A stretch of 64,000 nucleotides of DNA, taken from the NCBI RefSeq assembly GCF_003050785.1, contig NZ_QAOH01000003.1, forward strand, positions 124,001 through 188,000, read 5' to 3'. Origin of the DNA: Celeribacter persicus (GTDB lineage Bacteria > Pseudomonadota > Alphaproteobacteria > Rhodobacterales > Rhodobacteraceae). A program made the translations under genes and the position numbers. Shown here one piece after another: positions 1 to 11,252 of the stretch (the first letter of the stretch is position 1; each line of letters begins with the position of its first letter). The notes beneath the pieces were generated by a model, which saw nothing but the letters and a program-made list of their open reading frames with translations, was not told where the DNA came from and made no database searches.

Positions 1-657
1 CTTCAGCGACGGCGACATGGCGAAGGTGATGATCCCCCCGTCCAACACGCCCTTGGACAGCGCTTCGGGAAAGGCTGGCACCGGCAGGCCCACCGGAGTC
101 GCCCCCATTTTTTCCAGCAGAAGCGTCGAGGTCCGCGTTGGCGCACGCAGTTTCAGCCCCTTAAAATCCTCGACCTTGCGGATCGGTTCACCTTTCTTGT
201 GGACCAGTCCTTCGCCATGGGTGTGGGCGGCCAGAATGTGAATGTCCGCGAAATCGTCGAGCAGATGTTCCTGAGTGAACTCCCATGCGGCCATGGAGGA
301 CAGTTCCGCCGATTTCAGCGAAAGGAACGGCAGTTCGATCGCCTCGGTTTCCGGGAAACGGCCCGGTTGATAGCCCGGAATGATCCAGCCCCCGTCGATC
401 GCACCGTCACGGATCAGATCGTACTGATCCGGCGCGTTACCGCCGAGCTGCATCAATGGGTAGATCTCGATCTTGATGCGACCGCCACTGTCCTTCTCGA
501 CCTTGCGCGCCCAGGGCTCCATAAAATAGGTCGCGGACCCGGCTTTCGGCGAGACGAAATGCTGGAAACGGAGCGTGACCTCCTGCGCCGCGAGCGACAG
601 GGGGCCGCTGGCCGTGACAAATGCCGCAAGCGCGACGGTTTTCAGAAAGGATGTCAT
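1..657 (-). CDS. dctP: TRAP transporter substrate-binding protein (DctP family), 3' end outside window
   Basis: This is the periplasmic solute receptor of a tripartite ATP-independent transporter, which captures a carboxylate-type solute for a DctQM permease. The frame stays open for 219 codons from the ATG at 657 to the window edge, so the C-terminus is missing. Residues 1-24 form a signal peptide ending near SLAAQ, and the mature start EVTLRFQHF is typical of DctP. The internal pattern LKLRAPT followed by GATPVGLPVPALPEAL is the family's ligand-binding region. The permease genes would lie to the left if linked. The substrate cannot be told from sequence. Confidence 0.88.
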   Translation of the reverse strand, partial: MTSFLKTVALAAFVTASGPLSLAAQEVTLRFQHFVSPKAGSATYFMEPWARKVEKDSGGRIKIEIYPLMQLGGNAPDQYDLIRDGAIDGGWIIPGYQPGRFPETEAIELPFLSLKSAELSSMAAWEFTQEHLLDDFADIHILAAHTHGEGLVHKKGEPIRKVEDFKGLKLRAPTRTSTLLLEKMGATPVGLPVPAFPEALSKGVLDGGIITFAMSPSLK

Positions 658-806
658 GAACAAGCCTCCTCGCTTGGCGGCCCCATCGGCGACCGCAACC
701 GGATGAATGATGCTGTTAGCTAATCCAGCCGGGATAGGCACACAACATCCGAAGGCGAAGTTTTCTCTGACCCTTTGGTCAGGCTTTTGAAATCATGGCA
801 AAAGCA

Positions 807-830
807 AAAGGCGGGACATCGCCCGCCTTT
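807..830 (-). terminator. Rho-independent terminator downstream of map
   Basis: A perfect 9-bp stem (AAAGGCGGG at 807-815 and CCCGCCTTT at 822-830) encloses a six-base loop. On the minus strand it lies 28 bases past the map stop codon and is followed by TGCTTTTGCC, a moderate T-tract. It probably ends the map transcript before the TRAP gene. Confidence 0.75.
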
Positions 831-857
831 GACACGTCACATGGGTTTCAAGACCGT

Positions 858-1673
858 TCAGACCTTGTAGGTCGGATGGAACAGGTTGCCCGGAGAGAGG
901 GTGAAAATCTCGCATCCCGTGGCGGTCACGCCGATGGAATGCTCGTATTGCGCGGAGAGAGATTTGTCCCGCGTCACGGCGGTCCAGTCATCGGACAGCA
1001 CCTTGGTCTCCGGACGGCCAAGGTTAACCATCGGCTCAATGGTGAAGAACATGCCTTCTTCAAGTACCGGCCCTGTCCCCGGACGCCCGTAGTGCAGCAC
1101 ATTCGGCGGCGCATGGAACACCCGGCCAAGCCCGTGACCGCAGAAATCGCGCACGACCGACATGCGGTTGCTTTCGACATAGGTCTGGATCGCGTGACCG
1201 ATGTCGCCAAAGGTATTGCCCGGCTTCACCGCTTCAATGCCGATCATCAGGCTGTCATAGGTCACCTGCAACAACCGCTCCGCCTTGCGCGACAGTTTGC
1301 CCGCAACATACATGCGCGAGGTGTCGCCGAACCAGCCGTCCTTGATCACCGTCACGTCGATATTGAGGATATCGCCGTCCTTGAGCGTCTTGTGCCCGGG
1401 AATACCGTGACAGACGACATGGTTCACGGAAATGCAGGAGGCGTGTTTGTACCCCTTGTAGCCGATGGTGGCCGAGGTCGTGCCAAGTTCCACCACACGG
1501 CGTTCGATGAAAGCATCAAGCTCCTCGGTCGAGACACCGGGCACCACGAGCGGCGCCACCTCGTCGAGAATCTGCGCCGCGACCTGCCCGGCCGCGAGCA
1601 TGCCGGCATAATCGGCGTCCTCGTAGATGCGAATTCCGTCTTTGGTGATGCGGCCGCGATGCGTCTCGTCCAA
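858..1673 (-). CDS. map: Methionine aminopeptidase, type I
   Basis: Removes the initiator methionine from nascent proteins in the cytoplasm. The 271-residue product has the pita-bread fold pattern and all five metal ligands: D106 in NIDVTVI, D117 in GDTSRM, H180 in FCGHGLG, E213 in TIEPM and E244 in QYEHSIG. The length fits type Ia enzymes. It has no N-terminal zinc-finger extension. It lies 68 bases downstream of sfsA on the same strand and is followed by a hairpin terminator. Nothing unusual is seen. Confidence 0.96.
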   Translation of the reverse strand: MDETHRGRITKDGIRIYEDADYAGMLAAGQVAAQILDEVAPLVVPGVSTEELDAFIERRVVELGTTSATIGYKGYKHASCISVNHVVCHGIPGHKTLKDGDILNIDVTVIKDGWFGDTSRMYVAGKLSRKAERLLQVTYDSLMIGIEAVKPGNTFGDIGHAIQTYVESNRMSVVRDFCGHGLGRVFHAPPNVLHYGRPGTGPVLEEGMFFTIEPMVNLGRPETKVLSDDWTAVTRDKSLSAQYEHSIGVTATGCEIFTLSPGNLFHPTYKV

Positions 1674-1741
1674 GGGTCCAACTCCATTGTCTTTCCCGGC
1701 CCATATAAGCCTTTCGATAAGAAAGGACCAGTGCCGGAGGG

Positions 1742-2434
1742 TTAAAGCGCGCGCACAGGGGTTGCGTTGAAAGTCACCGCCTCGGGTGTCGCCCTGACCG
1801 GGAAGACCATGATCTCGACACCTGCCGCCTTTGCCTCACGCTCAGCCTCGGCATAGACCGGATCAATATCGGAGGCGGGCGCAAAGCGGGCGCAATCGTC
1901 GCGCGAAACGAGATAGAGCATCACGGCGCGGTCGCCCTCGGCCACCCGCGCGGCCAGTTCGCCAAGATGTTTGGCGCCGCGTGCGGTCCTGGCATCCGGG
2001 AATTCGGCCAGTCCCGTTTCACGTGACAAGGTGACGGATTTCACCTCCACCCAAATCTTTCGCTCGTCTTGCGTCACCAGAAAATCGGCGCGGGAGTTTT
2101 CGCCGTATTTCACTTCGGCACGCATCTCGCCTTCGAGACCGGGCACCTGCCCCGCCTCAAGCGCCTCTTTCACCACACGGTTGGCAATGCCAGTGTCCAC
2201 GACCACCATCGCCCCGGACAACTCCACCAGACGCAACCCGTATTTGAGCTTTTTCTTCGGATCGTCATTGGGTTCGACCCAGACTTTCGTCCCTTCTTCC
2301 GCCAACCCCATCATCGAACCGGGGTTCGGGCAATGGGCTGTCACCTCGCGCCCGTCCATCAGACGAATGTCCGCGAGGAAGCGTTTGTAACGTCGCAAAA
2401 GCGTGGCGGGGATCAGGTCTGATTGAAAGCGCAT
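1742..2434 (-). CDS. sfsA: DNA/RNA nuclease SfsA (sugar fermentation stimulation protein)
   Basis: SfsA proteins have a PD-(D/E)XK-like nuclease fold and were named for an effect on maltose metabolism; the role here is unproven. The ATG at 2434 was chosen over an in-frame upstream start because it gives MRFQSDLIPATLLRRYKRF, the usual N-terminus, and a normal 230-residue length. Family signatures are HCPNPGSM (about residue 34), SRADFLV and VEVKSVTL (about 115-135). It is divergent from the CinA-like gene, with 46 bases between the start codons. Confidence 0.93.
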   Translation of the reverse strand: MRFQSDLIPATLLRRYKRFLADIRLMDGREVTAHCPNPGSMMGLAEEGTKVWVEPNDDPKKKLKYGLRLVELSGAMVVVDTGIANRVVKEALEAGQVPGLEGEMRAEVKYGENSRADFLVTQDERKIWVEVKSVTLSRETGLAEFPDARTARGAKHLGELAARVAEGDRAVMLYLVSRDDCARFAPASDIDPVYAEAEREAKAAGVEIMVFPVRATPEAVTFNATPVRAL

Positions 2435-2480
2435 GATCAGAGGCCTATACCGTTTGGGAAACAGTCTCAAGGAGACCGAG

Positions 2481-3218
2481 ATGACCCGCACCGACAATCC
2501 CACCGCCGCCATTTTGATCATCGGGGACGAAATCCTCTCCGGTCGCACCCGTGATGCCAATATGTATCACCTCGCGGGCGAATTGACGCGCGTAGGGATC
2601 GACCTGAAGGAAGCGCGGGTCGTGCCCGACGACCGCGAGATGATCGTCGCCACGGTGCGGGAGCTGTCGAGCAAGTATACCCACGTCTTCACCTCGGGCG
2701 GCATCGGACCGACTCATGACGACATCACCGCCGATTGCATTGCCGAGGCCTTTGGTCTGCATATCGACATCCGGGATGACGCCCGCGCGCTTTTGACCGC
2801 GCATTACGAGGGCCGCGGTGTCGAGTTCAACGAAGCACGGATGCGCATGGCCCGCATTCCGGACGGCGCGACACTGATCGAGAACCCTGTGTCCATCGCC
2901 CCCGGTTTCTCCGTTGAGAACGTGCATGTCATGGCCGGTGTGCCGAATATTTTCGAGGCCATGGTCGCGGGGCTTTTGCCGCGTCTCACCGGCGGCAAAC
3001 CGCTTTTGTCGCAAAGCTATCACATCGACCGCCCGGAAAGTGCCGTGGCCGAACCGCTCGGCGCGCTGGCCAGCAAATACCCCGATTTGTCGATGGGCTC
3101 CTACCCGTTCACCCGCAACGGCGCCTTCGGTACAAACATCGTGATCCGCGGACAGGACGGGGCGGAGATCGAAGCCGCGCTTCTGGAACTCGCCGCGCTG
3201 TTCCCCTCAGACGCCTGA
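2481..3218 (+). CDS. CinA-like MoCF-domain (molybdopterin-binding) protein
   Basis: A 245-residue protein made only of the MoCF_biosynth fold, as in the N-terminal half of CinA. It lacks the C-terminal nicotinamide-nucleotide amidase domain of full CinA. Signatures are IIGDEILSGRTRD near the N-terminus and TSGGIGPTHDDIT around residue 72. The ATG at 2481 is preferred to one at 2433 because an AAGGAG ribosome site lies six bases upstream. Its stop overlaps the start of the next gene (TGATG), so it probably heads an operon with the GNAT and OmpA-domain genes. The substrate is unknown. Confidence 0.9.
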   Translation: MTRTDNPTAAILIIGDEILSGRTRDANMYHLAGELTRVGIDLKEARVVPDDREMIVATVRELSSKYTHVFTSGGIGPTHDDITADCIAEAFGLHIDIRDDARALLTAHYEGRGVEFNEARMRMARIPDGATLIENPVSIAPGFSVENVHVMAGVPNIFEAMVAGLLPRLTGGKPLLSQSYHIDRPESAVAEPLGALASKYPDLSMGSYPFTRNGAFGTNIVIRGQDGAEIEAALLELAALFPSDA

Positions 3219-3943
3219 TGACCGATCCAGCCGCCCTCTTCGCCGCCTTCGAGGCCACATGGCCCGCTGCGGCGCGTGAGACACTTGGCCCCTTCACCTA
3301 TCGCGATGGGGCGGGCGGTGGCAGCCGGGTGTCGGCGGCAACGCTGGACGGTGAGTTTAATGCATCGGCGCTCAAAACCATCGAGACCCGTTTTGCAAAG
3401 GACGGTCGCGACGCCCTGTTTCAGATTCGCGCCGGCGAGGAAGCATTTGATGCAGAGCTGGCGGCGCGGGGTTATCGGCTGTTCGATCCTGTCGCCTGCC
3501 TGATCGCACCGCTTGAGACCTTTCCCGCCGCCTCTTCGGAAAGCGGCTATGCCTGCTGGCCCCCCGTGGCGATCCAGCGTGAGATATGGGCCGAGGGCGG
3601 TATCGGTCCCGCCCGCCTCGCGGTCATGGACCGTGTGCCCGGCCCCAAATGCGCCCTGCTCGGACGGTTGGGCGACACGCCTGCGGGCACCGGCTTCATC
3701 GCGATTCATGAGGGGATCGCAGCGCTTCATGCGCTTGAAACGTCCGTTCCCCACCGCCGTCAGGGTTTGGCTCGGGCGATGATGGCGCTGGCCGCCGATT
3801 GGGCGCGCGCGCAAGGCGCGAACAGCCTCGCCCTGCAAGTCACCCGTGCAAACACGGCGGCATTGGCGCTTTATTCTTCGCTTGGAATGCAGGAGGCGGG
3901 ACAGTACCACTACCGCACCAAAGCCTTGTCAGAGTTCCAATGA
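3218..3943 (+). CDS. GNAT-family N-acetyltransferase
   Basis: Predicted acetyl-CoA-dependent acyltransferase of 241 residues. The catalytic fold is in the C-terminal half: ETSVPHRRQGLARAMM around residue 180 is the acetyl-CoA pyrophosphate-binding motif A, and NTAALALYSSLGM near residue 215 is the usual motif-B region. The first 100 residues form a second, degenerate GNAT-like lobe. It overlaps the genes before and after by one and four bases, so the three are translationally coupled. The acceptor substrate cannot be predicted. Confidence 0.88.
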   Translation: MTDPAALFAAFEATWPAAARETLGPFTYRDGAGGGSRVSAATLDGEFNASALKTIETRFAKDGRDALFQIRAGEEAFDAELAARGYRLFDPVACLIAPLETFPAASSESGYACWPPVAIQREIWAEGGIGPARLAVMDRVPGPKCALLGRLGDTPAGTGFIAIHEGIAALHALETSVPHRRQGLARAMMALAADWARAQGANSLALQVTRANTAALALYSSLGMQEAGQYHYRTKALSEFQ

Positions 3944-4860
3944 TCCGTCCGGTTTCCTTCGCCTTTTCCCTCACTCTCGCCACCGGAGCATGGGCCCTCG
4001 ACTTGCCCGGCGTTGCGACCCAGACAGGCAGGAGCGAGGAATTGTCCTCCGCACAGCCTTTTCCGCGCGGCGCGTTTCAGGGCGAGGCAACGCCCGACGT
4101 CATGGCGGAGGGGGATATCGAACTGGTGGCCTACCGGCTCAACGGCACTTCCCTGACCAGTTACCAGATGATCGACCCGCTGCGCGCGCAACTTGAGCAG
4201 GATGGGTTCAATACCCTCTATTCTTGCGCCGACATGGAGTGCGGCGGATTCGATTTCCGCTATCTTCTGGATCTCCTGCCGGAACCTGCGATGCATGTGG
4301 ACCTCGGCGATTTCCAGTATCTCCTGAGTGAGCACCCCGACGGGCGGGTCGTGTCGGTCCTGAGCAGCAAGGCGCGGGATGCGGGTTATATTCAGATCAG
4401 CACAGTAACCCCCTCCGACGAGCCCGAAGTCGAGTTGCGCGCACCGTCCGCACCGGAGGCGGTTGTGTCGCTGTCGGGAAGCGAGGACCTGATCAACCGG
4501 CTGGAAACGCGCGGGCGTGTCGTGCTGGAGGACCTGACGTTCGAGACAGGTGCCTCCAATCTCGGCGAGGGGCCATTCGCCTCGCTCCGCCGTGTGGCGG
4601 AATATCTCAAGACGCACCCGGAAGTGCGTCTTGCTCTCGTCGGACATACCGACAATGTCGGCGGGCTGGACGGCAACACCGCCCTGTCCCGCAAACGTGC
4701 CGAATCGGTGCGACAAAGGCTTATCCAGAATTACGGCATCGCGCCGGGGCAGATCAGCGCAGAGGGCATCGGTTATCTCGCGCCACGCACCTCCAATGCA
4801 ACCGAAGAAGGGCGGGAAAAAAACAGAAGGGTCGAAGCGGTGATCACCTCGACCCAGTGA
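3940..4860 (+). CDS. OmpA-domain outer-envelope protein
   Basis: A 306-residue secreted protein with a signal peptide (residues 1-19, cleavage after GAWA) and a C-terminal OmpA/Pal peptidoglycan-binding domain from about 205 onward. Its diagnostic segment is LVGHTDNVGG, then LSRKRAESV. The middle (about 45-150) resembles a DUF4892-like periplasmic region, but I am less sure of that. The ATG at 3940 was chosen because it overlaps the previous stop (ATGA) and gives a proper leader; an in-frame start at 3799 would lie inside the GNAT gene. Likely links the outer membrane to the wall. Confidence 0.88.
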   Translation: MIRPVSFAFSLTLATGAWALDLPGVATQTGRSEELSSAQPFPRGAFQGEATPDVMAEGDIELVAYRLNGTSLTSYQMIDPLRAQLEQDGFNTLYSCADMECGGFDFRYLLDLLPEPAMHVDLGDFQYLLSEHPDGRVVSVLSSKARDAGYIQISTVTPSDEPEVELRAPSAPEAVVSLSGSEDLINRLETRGRVVLEDLTFETGASNLGEGPFASLRRVAEYLKTHPEVRLALVGHTDNVGGLDGNTALSRKRAESVRQRLIQNYGIAPGQISAEGIGYLAPRTSNATEEGREKNRRVEAVITSTQ

Positions 4861-4893
4861 GAGCTTTCGCTCCTCTCTTCCACGAGAATCAGT

Positions 4894-5799
4894 TCACCAC
4901 TTGTCCGGGCCTTTTTCGGCAAAGGCATGGACGAGGAAGTCGATGAAAGCGCGCACTTTCGGCTGGGTGAAGCGCCCCGGCGGGTAGACGGCATAAATCC
5001 CCTGGGTCTCCGGCGGCAGATCGGGAATCGCCTCCTCGATCAGGCCCTTCTCCATCGCATCCGCATAGAGGAAGGACGGCAGGTAGGCGATGCCGAGGCC
5101 GGAGATACAGGCGTTCAGAAGCGACTGCCCGTCATTCACAGTCAGCCAGCCCGCCGTGCGAATCTGGCGCTTTTCCCCCGAGGGTGCGGTGAGTTTCCAC
5201 ACGGCTCCGTTCGACTGGTTGGAATAATGCAGGAGCTTGTGTTCGTTCAGGTCGTCTATCTTTTGCGGATGGCCATATTTCTCGAAATAGGCAGGGGCAC
5301 CGACCATCCGCTTGGTCGTTTCCGTCAGCTTACGGGCACGCAGTGTGCTGTCTTCCAATTCACCGATGCGCACAGCCATGTCGAACCCTTCGGAAATCAA
5401 TTCGACGTAACGGTTGTTCAGAACCATGTTGACCTGAATGTCCGGAAATTCGGACAGGAAGTTGCCCAGCACAGGGGAAAGGTGATTGACGCCGAAATCG
5501 GTGGCGACCGAAATGCGCAGAAGACCTGAAGGGGCCGACTGCATCGAGGTCACGAGAGCATCGGCCTCTCCGGCATCGTTGAGAACCCGGCGCGCACGGT
5601 CGTAATAGGCCAGACCGATCTCGGTCGGAGACACACGACGGGTGGTGCGGTTGAGAAGGCGGGCCCCCAACCGCGCTTCAAGCGCAGAGACATGTTTGGA
5701 AACGGCGGATTTGGAAATCCCCATCTTCTTGGCTGCATCCGTGAAACCGCCCTGATCCACAACGGTGGCAAAGGCTTCCATTTCAGTCAGTCGGTCCAT
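4894..5799 (-). CDS. LysR-family transcriptional regulator (CrgA-like)
   Basis: A 301-residue LysR regulator. The N-terminal helix-turn-helix is clear (FTDAAKKMGISKSAVSKHV, about residues 18-36), followed by LEARLGARLLNRTTRRV, the linker typical of the CrgA/DsdC-like branch. The effector domain spans about 90-295. The start at 5799 gives the standard MDRLTEMEAF opening; an upstream in-frame ATG would add 20 atypical residues. It is convergent with the OmpA-domain gene, with no obvious target gene next to it. Confidence 0.9.
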   Translation of the reverse strand: MDRLTEMEAFATVVDQGGFTDAAKKMGISKSAVSKHVSALEARLGARLLNRTTRRVSPTEIGLAYYDRARRVLNDAGEADALVTSMQSAPSGLLRISVATDFGVNHLSPVLGNFLSEFPDIQVNMVLNNRYVELISEGFDMAVRIGELEDSTLRARKLTETTKRMVGAPAYFEKYGHPQKIDDLNEHKLLHYSNQSNGAVWKLTAPSGEKRQIRTAGWLTVNDGQSLLNACISGLGIAYLPSFLYADAMEKGLIEEAIPDLPPETQGIYAVYPPGRFTQPKVRAFIDFLVHAFAEKGPDKW

Positions 5800-5956
5800 G
5801 TAATCATACCTACAAATTCTCGCCCCACGGAAAGAAGTTATCCTTTCGAAATCGGGCAAGATTGCGGAAGACAGGCGACAATAGCGTGGTCTCTTAGTGA
5901 TCGTTTTGGGTCCGGAAACGCGGACACAATCAGCAAACAGACCGCTAACTCCGCCG

Positions 5957-5983
5957 AAAAATGCCTCCGGCGGGCGTATTTTT
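5957..5983. terminator. Bidirectional terminator-like hairpin (GCCTCCGGCGGGC type)
   Basis: An A-rich flank, a GCC-TCCGGCG-GGC core and a T-rich flank give a short GC stem with A5 on one side and T5 on the other, so it could terminate transcription from either direction. It lies between the repeat element downstream of fadH and the start of the LysR gene. From memory, GCCTCCGGCGGG-cored terminators are common in Rhodobacterales genomes; only this copy occurs in the window. Confidence 0.55.
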
Positions 5984-6000
5984 ACTGCCGTGAAAACGGG

Positions 6001-8199
<2,199 letters not shown>

Positions 8200-8204
8200 T
8201 CAGA

Positions 8205-8591
8205 TCAGTTCGAGCCGGTCTCTGTACAATGCCGCCGGAAGGCGCGCTTGAGCATGTCGAGCTCCTGCCGCAGCAGGTCCATCTCGGCCCTGATGTCTTC
8301 GGCGAGCACATCGCCCGCCATCAGCGTCAGCGAATTGAGCACCTGCCCGGTGGCACGGTCGGAGAAGACAAAGGTCTGCACCCCGTCATTGAGCAGTTCG
8401 GAGGGTACGGCAAAGCGGAAAAACCAGACACCTTCGCGTTCCGCATCCTCACTCAGCGTATGCCCCTGCACCGGCTGGTCGAGATAGGTCACCTCGATCT
8501 CGGGCAGCGCGCTCACGGTTTCAGGCACATGCAACTCGCCTTCCCAGACCCCCGCCTGAAGCCGCGTCTTGACCAGTATCACCTCTTCCAT
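8205..8591 (-). CDS. Conserved hypothetical protein with C-terminal coiled coil
   Basis: A 128-residue protein that I do not recognise. The first 95 residues look like a beta-rich domain (repeated hydrophobic strands such as VILVKTRLQ and WFFRFAVP). The last 35 residues are charged with heptad-like leucines (AEMDLLRQELDMLKRAF), suggesting a short coiled coil. No signal peptide or membrane segment is present. A GGAGGA ribosome site precedes the ATG. It follows the DUF6478-type gene with a 12-base gap, so the two are probably co-transcribed. Confidence 0.75.
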   Translation of the reverse strand: MEEVILVKTRLQAGVWEGELHVPETVSALPEIEVTYLDQPVQGHTLSEDAEREGVWFFRFAVPSELLNDGVQTFVFSDRATGQVLNSLTLMAGDVLAEDIRAEMDLLRQELDMLKRAFRRHCTETGSN

Positions 8592-8603
8592 ATCCGTCCT
8601 CCG

Positions 8604-9377
8604 TCAGAGTTCCGCGCGCGGACGGCGCGAACAGGTCAGGTCCCGCAGTACGATCTGATTCATTTCCGGCCCCTCGAAAATCAGGTCGATCCAGAGCTTT
8701 TCCACCCGTTTTTCATTGAGCTTCGTATAGGCCAGATCGAATTCGACATAGCCCTCATCGGTGTATAGCGGCAATTCCCGCACCACCTGTTCCATGTTCG
8801 GTCCGTGCTTCACATTCAAACGGGCGAAAATTTCGATGCCTTTTTCAAGGTCGATCGAATAATCCATCCGCACGAGATGACGTTTGCTCAGCCCGTGACA
8901 GGCCTCTTCCGGCAACTCCACCGACAGTGACAGGAACGAGCCGTCAAACCGGAACACGTCGAGCCTCAGACCGAAAGGGGCAAGGTCCTCCTCAGAGGTG
9001 TTACGCACCTGGCGATAGGTCAGTTCGGAGATTTGACAGTCGTGATAAAGCGTTGTCCCGGTGCCGATCGCCGTCTTGGTCGGCACGGCAGAGGCGCCTT
9101 TCAGCGGGATCGGTCCGCGCCAAAGCTCCGGTCGGTAAGACCAGTCGGTGTAGAGCGGCAATGGCATCGCGTTCGATCCGATCAGTGGTAGGGCAAGACG
9201 CCCGTCCGCCACGAAAAGAAAACGGTCGATTTCCCATCTGAGCCCACGCGCCTGACCGCGCAGACGCCGCAGCGCCGGCAGAGACAGACGTTCGGCCATA
9301 TTCGCCCGCCGCGCCCAGCGCCGCGTGGCCAGCGCGTTGATCCGATTTTCGATCATATGCTTGAGTCGACGCCGCAT
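8604..9377 (-). CDS. DUF6478-type protein (Rhodobacterales)
   Basis: A 257-residue protein resembling the DUF6478 family common in Rhodobacterales; the assignment is from memory of family members. Its N-terminus is very basic (RRRLKHMIENRI, then ATRRWARRANMAERL). The C-terminus ends in a beta-rich segment with LPLYTDEGYVEFDLAYTKLN. It has no signal peptide or membrane helix. The ATG at 9377 is preferred to one at 9422 because it removes an atypical 15-residue extension. It is probably an operon partner of the downstream 128-residue gene. The function is unknown. Confidence 0.7.
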   Translation of the reverse strand: MRRRLKHMIENRINALATRRWARRANMAERLSLPALRRLRGQARGLRWEIDRFLFVADGRLALPLIGSNAMPLPLYTDWSYRPELWRGPIPLKGASAVPTKTAIGTGTTLYHDCQISELTYRQVRNTSEEDLAPFGLRLDVFRFDGSFLSLSVELPEEACHGLSKRHLVRMDYSIDLEKGIEIFARLNVKHGPNMEQVVRELPLYTDEGYVEFDLAYTKLNEKRVEKLWIDLIFEGPEMNQIVLRDLTCSRRPRAEL

Positions 9378-9489
9378 TGCGCAACCTTTTCTTTCGCTTC
9401 GGAAGCTTACTATGACCGACAATGGTTTCCACTCAACAAACGCGAAAAAATTCCGTCGTTTGGTTCCATTTGGGCAACAGTTTCAGACC

Positions 9490-10143
9490 TCAAGCCGGAT
9501 TACGACGTTTGAGTTCCGTGACGAAGCGGTCGAGCAGGGTACGCAGTTGGTTTTCGGACATCGGCGCTTCGGCAAAGGGCGTGGCCGTCGCGGTCACCAG
9601 ACGTCCGTTCAGCAGGAAAAGCGCACGCCAGTATTCCCGCCCCTGCCCGCGCAGGGTCAACGGCGCACTGTCACGGACATGGAGCAGAACCGACTCCCCC
9701 TGCGCCTCGCTTTCAATGAGTTGCACGGTTCTCGCGGAGCCGCTGCGTGACAAGGCCCGGCGTCCGGTCTCGGAGGCGAAATAGGCCTCGAAACTCGGCG
9801 GGTCGAATTGCTCCGTATCGGCCATCGGCGCGGAGACAGAAAGAGTCAGAAGCGCCGTCTTGCCCTTGAACGCCGGATTGTTGCGCCCGCTCAGCCCGAA
9901 ACAATTGCCCAGAAGCGCAAAGCCGCCCTTGTCATTGTCACGCACCGAGGCCGGATCGACGCAATATCCCGAAGGCCCGGCCACACTGACGCCGCTGACC
10001 GGGAGTGTCACGGCACGCGCCGGACGATGCGCCGGATCCACCGGCGTGCCCATGTCCATCTCGCAGCCCGCAAGACCAAGTACCAACCCCGCCACCATTG
10101 CCATATTCACAAACGTCTTTACCGGGCTCTTCACAGACACCAT
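9490..10143 (-). CDS. Hypothetical lipoprotein
   Basis: A 217-residue secreted protein with a lipoprotein signal peptide: hydrophobic MAMVAGLVLG, then lipobox LAGC with the cysteine near residue 27. The Glu-Met after the cysteine does not suggest inner-membrane retention. The mature part has a cysteine pair in GYCVDPASV and LGNCFGL and otherwise resembles no family I can name. The start at 10143 has a GAGGAGA ribosome site and gives the proper leader; an upstream in-frame ATG would bury it. It is divergent from the CPBP protease gene. Confidence 0.75.
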   Translation of the reverse strand: MVSVKSPVKTFVNMAMVAGLVLGLAGCEMDMGTPVDPAHRPARAVTLPVSGVSVAGPSGYCVDPASVRDNDKGGFALLGNCFGLSGRNNPAFKGKTALLTLSVSAPMADTEQFDPPSFEAYFASETGRRALSRSGSARTVQLIESEAQGESVLLHVRDSAPLTLRGQGREYWRALFLLNGRLVTATATPFAEAPMSENQLRTLLDRFVTELKRRNPA

Positions 10144-10280
10144 TCCGCTCTCCTCACGTCTTGCGCCGCCTATAGCCCGCCCATCCGGGGCTTCCAAGTC
10201 GGGCGGGTTCACGGATCGGCGAGTTCCCGCGCTTTCACACCGGAGCCACGCGTGTTACCTCTGCCTCGAACACCCTCGTC

Positions 10281-11189
10281 ATGAGAGAGCGCATGCCGCA
10301 AAGGACGCATCCCTACGCCCCGATCATCGCCTCCGCGATGCGCCGCCCCGAGCTTTGGCGGGTAGGTGTCACACTTTTGGCCGGCCTCCTGCTCAGCGTG
10401 GTGGTCACGCCGCTGTTTTATTTCTTCGTCGGACGCCTTGCACCCAATCTCATGCCCTTCCAAGCTGGTCCTCGCGGTGTCATGGTCGGTGCCACGCCCG
10501 GTGGCTTGTTCACCATTCTCGCGGGGTTTGCCCTGCTTCTGATGGGGTCGATCAAACTGGCCGAACGCCTGCATGGGCGCAACCTGCGCGAACTGACCGG
10601 ACCCGCCCGCACGATGCGCGCGCAGTTCCTTGTAACGCTCAAATGGATCGCGGGTTTCACGGTTCTCAGCATGCTTTTGCCTTGGGACGGTCCCGCCGAG
10701 CCGGTCGCCAACATGCCAGGTACGGTATGGTTGTTCTGGCTGCCCTTTGCCATACTCGGCCTGATGGTTCAGGTCACCGCCGAGGAGGTGTTTTTTCGCG
10801 GCTACCTGCAAAGCCAGATCGCCGGGGCCACGAACTCCTACCCTCTGGGTGTGGCCGCCTCTTCCGTGCTCTTCGGTCTGGCGCATCTGAGCGGCACGTC
10901 CGAGGGCATCGCCGCCGTGTTCCCGGCGCTCTGGGCCATCGGCTTTGGCGTTCTGGCGGGCGATCTGACCATGCGCTCTGGCACGCTCGGCCCGGCCATC
11001 GCGCTGCATTTCATGAACAACCTCTCCGCCATGCTGCTTGCCCCGCAACAGGACATGATGTCGGGTTTCGGACTTTTCGTACAGACCGACAGCCTCCAGA
11101 CGCTCTATTCCGACCCGAAAGCCCTGATCTTCCAGAGCCTCATGTTGTTCGTCAGTTGGCTTGTCGCCCGGCTCGCGATCAGGCGTTGA
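10281..11189 (+). CDS. CPBP-family intramembrane glutamic endopeptidase
   Basis: Predicted multi-pass membrane protease of the CPBP (Abi/Rce1-like) family, 302 residues with about eight hydrophobic segments. The three catalytic motifs are present: EEVFFRG near residue 170, FGLAH near 197 and HFMNN near 240. Such proteins process prenylated or membrane-bound substrates, or act in bacteriocin self-immunity; nothing here points to either. A start four codons later (10293) has a slightly better purine stretch upstream, so the N-terminus is uncertain by four residues. Confidence 0.88.
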   Translation: MRERMPQRTHPYAPIIASAMRRPELWRVGVTLLAGLLLSVVVTPLFYFFVGRLAPNLMPFQAGPRGVMVGATPGGLFTILAGFALLLMGSIKLAERLHGRNLRELTGPARTMRAQFLVTLKWIAGFTVLSMLLPWDGPAEPVANMPGTVWLFWLPFAILGLMVQVTAEEVFFRGYLQSQIAGATNSYPLGVAASSVLFGLAHLSGTSEGIAAVFPALWAIGFGVLAGDLTMRSGTLGPAIALHFMNNLSAMLLAPQQDMMSGFGLFVQTDSLQTLYSDPKALIFQSLMLFVSWLVARLAIRR

Positions 11190-11252
11190 TTGCAATTCAC
11201 AGCAGAGGGGCTTATCTGAGGCCCTGATAACGTAACGTCCAAAGGCGCACCC